Origin: Bacteroidota bacterium
Lineage (GTDB): Bacteria > Bacteroidota > Bacteroidia > Flavobacteriales_F > PHOS-HE28
Direction of reading: 5' to 3'
Assembly (NCBI GenBank): GCA_023430945.1
Contig: JAEYYE010000187.1
Location: forward strand, 1 to 11,578
DNA: 11,578 bases
The notes below the pieces were generated by a model, which did not search any database, had not been told where the DNA came from, and was given only the letters and a program-made list of their open reading frames with translations. A program made the position numbers and the translations under genes. Shown here piece by piece: positions 1 through 6,125 of this stretch (position 1 is its first letter; each line of letters begins with the position of its first letter).

Positions 1-267
1 ATCACGCACAGCATCAGGAAGTACGGGATCCCCAGCGCCGATCCGCGCGGCGGCAACCGTGAATTCCTGCCCACGATCGCGCGCGCCGGTGTGGCGGCCG
101 GTGTCGATGGTGTATTCATTGAAACGCATCCCGATCCAAGCACTGCGCTTTGCGATGCAGCGAGCCAGTTGTGCGTTTACGATCTGGAGGAATTCCTGAA
201 ACCGCTGCTGGAACTTCACGCGATCGAAGTCGCATACCGCGATCGAACAGTGGCACCGATCCAATAG
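1..267 (+). CDS. kdsA: 3-deoxy-8-phosphooctulonate synthase (KdsA), C-terminal part
   Basis: The window opens inside this gene: 88 codons in frame 1 ending at TAG 265-267, with no start visible. KdsA condenses phosphoenolpyruvate with arabinose-5-phosphate to give Kdo-8-phosphate, the committed step of Kdo synthesis for lipopolysaccharide. The family C-terminus is recognisable: THSIRKYG near the start, GGNREFLP, then ARAGVAAGVDGVFIETHPDP, which closes the TIM barrel and is the standard KdsA signature, followed by CDAASQL where many homologues have a DGP sequence. The related DAHP and sialic-acid synthases do not have this ending. The next gene begins 24 bases downstream, so the two are probably co-transcribed. 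Because a KdsC-like phosphatase also follows, the group is read as a Kdo or closely related ulosonic-acid module. The N-terminal half and any metal-binding cysteine lie outside the window. Confidence 0.9.
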   Translation: MTHSIRKYGIPSADPRGGNREFLPTIARAGVAAGVDGVFIETHPDPSTALCDAASQLCVYDLEEFLKPLLELHAIEVAYRDRTVAPIQ

Positions 268-291
268 CTTCAACCGAACAGAAAACCTCGA

Positions 292-1314
292 ATGGAACTT
301 TACCTCGACAGCGCCGACATCAACGAGATCGAAGAAGCCTTCAAGCTCGGCTTTCTGGACGGCCTCACCACCACGCCCACGTTCATGCATCGCGGTGGCG
401 TAACGGATCTGGACAGCATGATCCTGAAGCTTTCAAAGATGGTCCCGATCCTTCAGGTGGAAGCGCTTGGCGAAACGGCTGATGAGATCGTTGGCGAAGC
501 CCACCGCCAGTTGAAGATGGGTTTGAAGAAAGAGACAACGGTCTTCAAGATCCCGGTGAGTTTGCAGGGCGTGAAGGCGTGCAAGATGCTTCGCAACGAT
601 GGCATCCTCGTGAACGTGCATCTTGTGTACACGTTGCAGCAGGCGTACATGGCGATGCAGGCGGGCGCCACCTATGTATGTCCGCTCGTTGGCCGCTTGC
701 AGGACCAGGGGCACGATGCGCTCAGCCTTGTGCAGCAGTGCGTGGAGGCCGTGAACTACTACGGCTACAACAGCAAGATCATGTTCAGCAGCGTGCGCAA
801 TGTTGAACATGTGCGCAACGCGATCAACATCGGTGTGCATACGATCACCGTTCCCTGGAAGCTGATGAAACAGCTTACGGACAATCACATGACCACGCTC
901 GGGACGCAGCAGTTCTTCGAGCACACACGGTTGATCACCAAGAAGGTGAAGGACATCCTCAGCCACGACAATCCTGTGGTGAAGGATGAAGTGAAGGTGA
1001 GCGATGCGCTGGTGATAATGACGAAATTCGGGTTCGGTGCCGTGATGGTGGTGGATGCCGAAGGCCGCAACAAAGGCGTGTTCACCGATGGTGGATTGCG
1101 CCGTGGATTGGAGAAGGAAGGTGATCGGTTCCTGGGAAGGAAATTGAGCGAACTGGAATACATCAAGCCGATCACCGTTTCGCCGGAGGCGCTGCTGGAG
1201 GAAGCGCACAAGATCTTCAAGGAAAGCAAGGTGGATACGCTCAGCGTAAGCGAAGGCGATCGGCAACTCGGCATGCTGGACATCCAGGATCTGTTGAAGG
1301 CGACGGCGGGGTAA
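292..1314 (+). CDS. transaldolase/FSA-fold domain fused to a KdsD-like CBS pair
   Basis: 340 residues. Residues 1-215 match the small transaldolase (TalC)/fructose-6-phosphate aldolase family from the first residue (MELYLDSAD; D6), with Schiff-base lysine K86 in VFKIPVS, E57, N108, R135 in PLVGR, and NYYGYNSKIMFSSVRN. Residues 228-336 are two CBS motifs. GVFTDGGLRR at 262-271 is nearly the GVFTDGDLRR of arabinose-5-phosphate isomerase KdsD, and the second motif ends GMLDIQDLL. Family members normally stop near 215-222 residues, so the CBS pair is an added domain that probably binds an adenosine or sugar nucleotide and regulates activity. Compared with the TalC at 7248-7916, residue 28 is T not N, 110 is H not T, 130 is C not S and 132 is L not F, so specificity is probably changed. 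It lies between kdsA and a kdsC-like gene, where kdsD would be expected. The true reaction is unknown. ATG 292 is chosen because the fold begins there. Confidence 0.85.
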   Translation: MELYLDSADINEIEEAFKLGFLDGLTTTPTFMHRGGVTDLDSMILKLSKMVPILQVEALGETADEIVGEAHRQLKMGLKKETTVFKIPVSLQGVKACKMLRNDGILVNVHLVYTLQQAYMAMQAGATYVCPLVGRLQDQGHDALSLVQQCVEAVNYYGYNSKIMFSSVRNVEHVRNAINIGVHTITVPWKLMKQLTDNHMTTLGTQQFFEHTRLITKKVKDILSHDNPVVKDEVKVSDALVIMTKFGFGAVMVVDAEGRNKGVFTDGGLRRGLEKEGDRFLGRKLSELEYIKPITVSPEALLEEAHKIFKESKVDTLSVSEGDRQLGMLDIQDLLKATAG

Positions 1315-1323
1315 CGTTGATAG

Positions 1324-1370
1324 CTGAAGGCTGAAGGTTGGAGGTTGGAGGTTGGAGGTTGGGTTGGAGG
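1324..1370 (+). repeat. heptanucleotide tandem array
   Basis: In the 77-base gap between the fusion gene and the KdsC-like gene sit two CTGAAGG units (1324-1337), three TTGGAGG units (1338-1358), a shortened TTGGG (1359-1363) and one more TTGGAGG (1364-1370). The period is 7 bases throughout, so an in-frame role as coding sequence is unlikely and both flanking genes end or begin outside it. It starts 10 bases after the upstream stop and ends 21 bases before the next ATG. Copy number could vary by slippage and alter the spacing or mRNA structure within the operon; that is inference. Confidence 0.85.
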
Positions 1371-1391
1371 TTGTGAAAGGGTTGATATGAA

Positions 1392-2069
1392 ATGGAGTAC
1401 CTGAAAGCATTCGCTAATCTTGGTACGCGGTTCCTGCGCCCGCCGGATGTGCTGCAACGCAACCTCGGCCAGGTGAAGGCTTTGCTCTTTGATTGGGATG
1501 GCGTGTTCAACGATGGCTGGCGCGATGCGAGCGGAGGCAGCCCGTTCAGCGAAGTGGGCAGCATGGGTGTGAACCTGCTTCGCTTCTCACTCTGGCAGCG
1601 CGAAAAACTGCGCATTCCATGCGGGATCATCACGGGTCAGCATAATGTTTATGCGGAACAATTCGCGACGCGCGAAAAGTTCAACCATGTGTTCATGGGC
1701 TTTCGCAACAAGCCCGCTTCGTTCGAGCAATTCATTCAGGCGCACAAACTGGATCCCCGGCAGGTCGCGTTCTTCTTCGATGACATCCTCGATCTTCCGA
1801 TCGCGCGCCGTTGCGGATTTCGCGTAATGATCCGCCGGCGGAACAGCCCGCTGTTCGAGAATCATGTGGTGGCCAAGGGCGATACCGATCTGCTCACCCA
1901 TTTCAGCGGCGGCGAGAACGGTCTTCGCGAGGCCTGTGAATTGATGGTAGGATTAACGGGCCGATCCGAAGACCTCATCGAACACCGCGTGAAGTACAGC
2001 GATCTTTACCAGGAATACCTCGCCGATCGGAGCGTGATCGAACTTCAGGTCACGCGGAACGAGCTCTGA
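1392..2069 (+). CDS. KdsC-like HAD phosphatase (Kdo-8-phosphate phosphatase family)
   Basis: 225 residues. HAD motifs are in the order and spacing of the KdsC/YrbI family: motif I LLFDWDGVFNDG with D34 and D36, motif II T81 in IITGQ, motif III K107 in FRNKP, motif IV FFFDDILDLP with D130, D131 and D134, and the family's GG near 173-174 followed by LREACELM. KdsC removes phosphate from Kdo-8-phosphate in the cytoplasm, releasing Kdo for CMP activation by KdsB. With kdsA at the head of the same run, a role on the KdsA product is likely. It is longer than the usual 170-190 residues: about 28 extra residues precede motif I and about 35 follow the fold. ATG 1392 follows an A-rich stretch without a Shine-Dalgarno; an ATG at 1387 is out of frame and stops after four further codons. 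The 3' end overlaps convergent aat by 25 bases. The exact substrate could be another nonulosonate phosphate. Confidence 0.82.
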   Translation: MEYLKAFANLGTRFLRPPDVLQRNLGQVKALLFDWDGVFNDGWRDASGGSPFSEVGSMGVNLLRFSLWQREKLRIPCGIITGQHNVYAEQFATREKFNHVFMGFRNKPASFEQFIQAHKLDPRQVAFFFDDILDLPIARRCGFRVMIRRRNSPLFENHVVAKGDTDLLTHFSGGENGLREACELMVGLTGRSEDLIEHRVKYSDLYQEYLADRSVIELQVTRNEL

Positions 2070-2668
2070 TCTCCGCAGTTCAACGCTTCGGCCAGCCGTT
2101 GCTGGTATTCGTTCCGGCTGATCTCGATCGCGCCGAGCTTCGCAGTGAAATCGTTGATGTACTGCGTATCGAAGAGCAGGAAATCGTTCTTCTTCAATAG
2201 ATCAACTAAAGCGTGGAAAGCCACTTTTCCCATGTTCCCGATCGAATTGAACATGCTTTCGCCGAAGAACGCCTTTCCGATCGAAACGCCATAGATCCCG
2301 CCAACGATCCGGCTTTCGATCCACACCTCAACACTGTGCGCGAAACCCAGCCTGTGTAATTCAAGAAAGCTCTGCACGATCCGCTCATCGATCCATGTCT
2401 CCTCGCGATCGGCACAAGCACGGATCACGAATTCAAGATCGCGATCGATGGTGATCTTGAAGCGATCGGATCGAAGTTGCTGCCTGGTCTTCTTGTCGGG
2501 CTTCAGTTCATGCAAAGGAAAGATCGCACGCGGATCTGGATCGTGCCAGTACAATTCGCCATCATCGTGCGCCATCGGGAAGATCCCGCTGCGGTAGGCG
2601 TGCAGAAGTAATTGCGCCGGAATGATCAAGGGCAGATCCGTTCCGAACGGATCGGAAGCGCTCTGCAT
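2045..2668 (-). CDS. aat: leucyl/phenylalanyl-tRNA--protein transferase
   Basis: 207 residues. Aat transfers Leu or Phe from charged tRNA to the N-terminal Arg or Lys of proteins, tagging them for ClpAP/ClpS degradation in the bacterial N-degron pathway. Seen motifs: AYRSGIFPM (24-32), WHDPDPRAIFP (41-51), TWI (91-93), LGFAHSVEVW (107-116), GGIYGVSIGKAFFGESMF (123-140) and FDTQYINDFTAKLGA (166-180). D167 and Q169 align with the Asp and Gln implicated in catalysis in E. coli Aat. The position often held by His in the segment NDH is Phe here (NDF). The ATG directly abuts the stop of the upstream peptidase gene (zero-base gap), so expression is probably coupled to the operon that begins near 7130. 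It ends by overlapping the convergent KdsC-like gene. Length is normal for the family. Confidence 0.93.
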   Translation of the reverse strand: MQSASDPFGTDLPLIIPAQLLLHAYRSGIFPMAHDDGELYWHDPDPRAIFPLHELKPDKKTRQQLRSDRFKITIDRDLEFVIRACADREETWIDERIVQSFLELHRLGFAHSVEVWIESRIVGGIYGVSIGKAFFGESMFNSIGNMGKVAFHALVDLLKKNDFLLFDTQYINDFTAKLGAIEISRNEYQQRLAEALNCGDQSSFRVT

Positions 2669-4300
2669 CTATCGTTCCTTGATCACCTTGCGAACGATCC
2701 GCCTTCCTTCCATTTCGATCGTGAGCAGGTAGGTTCCAATTTCGATCGTAGTCAGGACCGGATCCTGGATCACAGCTTTTCCATCTTCCAGTCGGGTCCC
2801 ATCCGATCTCCAGATCTCACGTCCAGCAAGATCTTGAATTGCGACATTCATCAGTCCGAAACCATTCATACGGATGCTGATCCGATCGGTGAACGGATTC
2901 GGAAAGATCGATTCTGCATCAGTTGACCTGTCATCAATGCCGATGGTGATCAACAACTCATTCGCGCGCATGAAGTCCGGGATCCCATACCCCATGCTGT
3001 CGTTCGGTTGATCGTAGAGTGAAGCGCTGGCGCGCACGGCTTGCATGATCTCCTGCGCGGTGCGCTCGGGATGAAGCTTCCAGAGTGAAGCGACGAGCCC
3101 GGCCACCAACGGAGAAGCGAAGGAAGTCCCGTTGATCGCCACAGTGGAATCGCCGCCATCGTTCACGCCGATCGTGCCCCAACCCATCGCCATCAGATCG
3201 GGTTTCACCCGGCCATCGGCACTCGGGCCGTGCGAACTGAATGGTGCGTACTGAGCCATATCACCGACTGCGCCAACAGCAAGAATATCGTGCGCGTCCG
3301 CAGGCGGACTGATGTAGTACCAATCGCTTTCACCCTGGTTACCCGCGCTAACCACGGGGATCATTCCCTTCTGCGCAGCGATCGCGGCAGCGATGCTGAT
3401 GCGCGCATTGTTCCCGTTCAGTTCCGTGTAATGGTGATCCTGCGTGGGATCATCGAAACGCGTGTAGCCGAGCGATGTGTTGATCACATCGCAACCTATA
3501 CTGTCGGCCAATTCCGCTCCTGCGATCCAGTTGTCCTCCTCAACGATGTACTCAGAATCCGCATTCTCCGTGCGAAGCAACACATAATCGGCTTGCGGTG
3601 CGGTGCCGATCAACTGGCTTTCCAGGATCGCGGCCATGCAAGAAAGCACCGATCGGCCGTGCCAGTGATCCTCGTAAACGGAAGTTCCTGCATCCACGAG
3701 ATCGCGGGTGAGAACGATCCCGTTCCGATCGCGAAGCGGCGCGAATGCCGGCATCCAATCAACTCCTTCGAAACCCGAATCCAGTACGCCGATCAACATT
3801 CCCTCCCCTTGTGAAAGTTCATGCAGAAGATGGCCGTTCATCATGCCCACCTGCGTGAACGAGCCGCCGTAATCAAGGACCTTGGCCACCTCGCGTTCAG
3901 GAGCGAATTTGTCGCCGATCGGTGCGATCGAAGAAGATCCTGCGGTCGTTTTGATATCGATCACAAAGGGCAACAAAGCGATCTCTTGCAACGTCTCGAT
4001 CTCCGTTGTGCGGATGGTGATCGCATTGAACCATTTGCTCTTGTTCAACAACTGCACATCACCCTGCGCGAGTACGGTATCGATGTAGATCGGATCGACC
4101 GGCAGATCGAGTTCATCCAGTTCGATGCCTTGCACGATCCGCCTTTGGATCGCGCGATCGGAGAGGAATTGCTGCGGCTGATCGAGCGAATAAGGCGTTC
4201 CGTCCTTGTCGGAAAAGAAGATCAGGTAAGTATCCGGAGCGGTCTGTGCCGATGAAATGATCGGGAGGATAAGCAACGCTAGGGAGATGATCCTCTTCAT
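2669..4300 (-). CDS. secreted subtilisin-like (S8) serine peptidase with T9SS sorting domain
   Basis: 543 residues from ATG 4300. A signal peptide (MKRIISLALLILPIISSAQ) is followed by an N-terminal segment of about 140 residues that may act as propeptide, then a subtilase domain with the full triad: D174 in GVLDSGFEGVD, H214 in DHWHGRS, oxyanion N321 in SAGNQGES and S393 in NGTSFASPLVAG. The last 75-80 residues (from SIFPNPFTDRISI to IVRKVIKER) are a type A T9SS C-terminal sorting domain, so the enzyme is expected to cross the outer membrane by type IX secretion and be released or anchored outside. A TTG at 4309 extends the frame by three residues but overlaps the upstream stop; ATG 4300 gives a proper signal peptide and is preferred. 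It lies between a lipoprotein gene (5-base gap) and aat (no gap). The substrate is unknown. Confidence 0.93.
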   Translation of the reverse strand: MKRIISLALLILPIISSAQTAPDTYLIFFSDKDGTPYSLDQPQQFLSDRAIQRRIVQGIELDELDLPVDPIYIDTVLAQGDVQLLNKSKWFNAITIRTTEIETLQEIALLPFVIDIKTTAGSSSIAPIGDKFAPEREVAKVLDYGGSFTQVGMMNGHLLHELSQGEGMLIGVLDSGFEGVDWMPAFAPLRDRNGIVLTRDLVDAGTSVYEDHWHGRSVLSCMAAILESQLIGTAPQADYVLLRTENADSEYIVEEDNWIAGAELADSIGCDVINTSLGYTRFDDPTQDHHYTELNGNNARISIAAAIAAQKGMIPVVSAGNQGESDWYYISPPADAHDILAVGAVGDMAQYAPFSSHGPSADGRVKPDLMAMGWGTIGVNDGGDSTVAINGTSFASPLVAGLVASLWKLHPERTAQEIMQAVRASASLYDQPNDSMGYGIPDFMRANELLITIGIDDRSTDAESIFPNPFTDRISIRMNGFGLMNVAIQDLAGREIWRSDGTRLEDGKAVIQDPVLTTIEIGTYLLTIEMEGRRIVRKVIKER

Positions 4301-4305
4301 GCCGA

Positions 4306-4980
4306 TCAATTCCCGTGCGCCACCATCACCATGTCGAACTTCACGGAACGCACGTTCGTATCGCTGAAGTCACTCGCCTCGCGATAATACCAATGGTGCT
4401 CGATCATGCCGATCCCGTGCGCGTACACTTCTTCCAGATCGCGGGTGATGATCGGATTTCCTTCCACCGTTGTTCGCACCGTCACCGTATTGCTGAAACT
4501 CTCTCCGTTCAACTCATGCGCTTCGTTCACATCACGCGCGGCCACCATCAATTCATCTTCCGTGTTGAGAATGTTCCTGTCCCACGTACGCGCTTCACGC
4601 ACCGGGAATGAAAGTTTCAATTTCCTTTGATTCTCCTCCGTCATTTCCATGCCGATGGAAGTACGCGTGGCGGTCCAGACATCGCGGATCACCCATTCAT
4701 TGTTCCCGTTCAGGATGAAGCGTTCGATGCGTTGCGACGGCCTTCCTTCGGGATCGATGTAATCCGCCGCGATCACCTGTTTCAAGCGATAGCTGATGGT
4801 ATCGTGTGCGAAATCAAGATCGCGCCAGATCGAATCCACCTGGTATTCGATCCACGAACCCACCTTGATCGGAAAATATTCATGGCCTGGATCGATGGGC
4901 TTCGCGCTTTCCTCCTTGCGGCATGATGAGATCGCCAGCATGATCACTGAAAGAAGAAGGATCGCAGCTTTGTTCTTCAT
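4306..4980 (-). CDS. predicted lipoprotein of unknown function
   Basis: 224 residues. The N-terminus MKNKAAILLLSVIMLAISSC is a lipoprotein signal peptide with lipobox ISSC and acylated Cys20, followed by RKEE, so the mature protein should be membrane-anchored on the outer face of the inner membrane or in the outer membrane. The rest is a soluble, beta-rich sequence beginning HEYFPIKVGSWIEYQVDS, a pattern seen in many Bacteroidota lipoproteins of unknown function, and ending SVKFDMVMVAHGN. No catalytic motif is recognised. The ATG overlaps the mnmA stop (ATGA, 4 bases) and the stop lies 5 bases before the secreted peptidase gene, so translation of the three is probably coupled. The pairing with a secreted protease could mean a shared envelope function, but nothing in the sequence proves this. 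Confidence 0.8.
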   Translation of the reverse strand: MKNKAAILLLSVIMLAISSCRKEESAKPIDPGHEYFPIKVGSWIEYQVDSIWRDLDFAHDTISYRLKQVIAADYIDPEGRPSQRIERFILNGNNEWVIRDVWTATRTSIGMEMTEENQRKLKLSFPVREARTWDRNILNTEDELMVAARDVNEAHELNGESFSNTVTVRTTVEGNPIITRDLEEVYAHGIGMIEHHWYYREASDFSDTNVRSVKFDMVMVAHGN

Positions 4981-6083
4981 TTTCCAGGGGCTTTACGATC
5001 GATGAAACCGCCACCGATCACATCATCCCCATCATAGAAGACGGCACTCTGCCCCGGTGCGATGCCTGCCACCGGTGCATGAAATTCAATTTTAACACGA
5101 TCACCTTCCATGGAAATGGTGCTCGGCGTGCCTTTGTCCTTGTACCGAATCTTGGTGAGGGCCACCATTTCGCCTTTCAACGCAGGGATCTTCTGGAAGT
5201 TCGGGCGGCGGACCCACATTTCCGTTCGATCGAGATCGGACTTACGGCCAAGCACCACAACATTTGTCTCTGGCTGGATATCAGTTACATACATCGGTTC
5301 GCCGGTCGCGATGCCCAGGCCCTTCCGCTGCCCGATCGTGAAGAACGGATAACCGTCGTGCTCACCAAGATCCTCTCCTCCCACGCCCACGAATCTGCCC
5401 TGCGCCAGCATGGCTGTGGCTTCCGGTTCACGCCTTTTCAGGAAACCGCGATAATCGTTGTCCGGAATGAAACAGATCTCGTAGCTCTCGCTTTTGCTTG
5501 CCAGTTCCGGGAATCCGCTGTCCAACGCCATCTGACGGATCTCGCTCTTGTGGAATTTTCCGATCGGAAAGCGTGTGCGCGCAAGATTCTTCTGCTCAAG
5601 TCCCCAAAGCACGTAGCTCTGGTCCTTCGCTGGATCGAGCCCGCGGCTCACCACCCATCGATCGTTCTCCGCCTTGCGCACCTGCGCGTAATGACCGGTG
5701 GCGATCAGCTCGCAATCCATCATGTCGGCCCGCTTCAAAAGCGCTTCCCACTTGATGAACGTGTTGCAGAGAACACACGGGTTCGGGGTGCGGCCCGCGA
5801 GGTATTCACTGGTGAAATTCCCGATGATCGCTTCGCCGAATTCCTCGCGGATATCGATGATCATGTGGTGGAAACCACGGCTGACCGCCATGTTCCGCGC
5901 GTCGTTTATACTGTCCAGATCGCAGCAACCGGTAACGCGTTTGCCACCGCTGGTCTCCGAGTAATCCCACGTCTTCATGGTGACGCCGATCACCTCGTAA
6001 CCTTCCTCGTGCAGCATCAACGCGGTAACGGAGCTGTCCACCCCGCCGCTCATCGCCACCAATATCCTTCCGTTCTTGCTCAT
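4977..6083 (-). CDS. mnmA: tRNA-specific 2-thiouridylase
   Basis: 368 residues, the normal length. MnmA adenylates and thiolates U34 in the wobble position of Glu, Gln and Lys tRNAs, receiving sulfur from the IscS/Tus-type relay. The ATP-binding PP-loop is SGGVDSS at 12-18. The catalytic pair is C103 in NPCVLCN and C204 in YEICFIPD, matching the E. coli pair C102 and C199. HDGYPFFTIGQRKGLGIATGEPMYVTDI and the C-terminal beta-barrel ending PGQSAVFYDGDDVIGGGFI are also present. GKRVTGCCDLDSINDARN near 47-64 is a pattern I associate with Bacteroidota MnmA. It follows the MORN-repeat gene by 42 bases, in which a heptamer array lies, and overlaps the lipoprotein ATG by 4 bases. ATG 6083 is chosen because the PP-loop starts 12 residues later, as usual. 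Confidence 0.96.
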   Translation of the reverse strand: MSKNGRILVAMSGGVDSSVTALMLHEEGYEVIGVTMKTWDYSETSGGKRVTGCCDLDSINDARNMAVSRGFHHMIIDIREEFGEAIIGNFTSEYLAGRTPNPCVLCNTFIKWEALLKRADMMDCELIATGHYAQVRKAENDRWVVSRGLDPAKDQSYVLWGLEQKNLARTRFPIGKFHKSEIRQMALDSGFPELASKSESYEICFIPDNDYRGFLKRREPEATAMLAQGRFVGVGGEDLGEHDGYPFFTIGQRKGLGIATGEPMYVTDIQPETNVVVLGRKSDLDRTEMWVRRPNFQKIPALKGEMVALTKIRYKDKGTPSTISMEGDRVKIEFHAPVAGIAPGQSAVFYDGDDVIGGGFIDRKAPGK

Positions 6084-6093
6084 CTTCTATTCC

Positions 6094-6121
6094 GGTGAAT
6101 GGTGAAAAGTGAATGGTGAAT
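6094..6121 (+). repeat. second heptanucleotide array
   Basis: Four consecutive 7-base units, GGTGAAT, GGTGAAA, AGTGAAT and GGTGAAT, fill most of the 42-base gap between the MORN-repeat gene and mnmA. On the coding (minus) strand this gives a pyrimidine-rich leader just before the mnmA start. The period equals that of the array at 1324-1370, although the unit differs. It is too short to be a CRISPR array and has no spacers. Confidence 0.8.
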
Positions 6122-6125
6122 GGGA

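Noticed and set aside
1324..1370. Possible CRISPR-like repeat
   Set aside because: Units are only 7 bases and directly adjacent with no spacers, and no cas gene is present.
433..1410. 325-codon open frame on the minus strand opposite the transaldolase-CBS gene
   Set aside because: The His- and Leu-rich sequence has no family resemblance, and its N-terminal part runs through the heptamer array.
4301..4309. Upstream TTG start for the S8 peptidase
   Set aside because: It overlaps the lipoprotein stop and only adds three residues ahead of a good ATG with a normal signal peptide.
5079..6098. 339-codon open frame on the plus strand opposite mnmA
   Set aside because: It is fully antisense to a clear MnmA, has no recognisable domain and a composition rich in His and Arg typical of a shadow frame.
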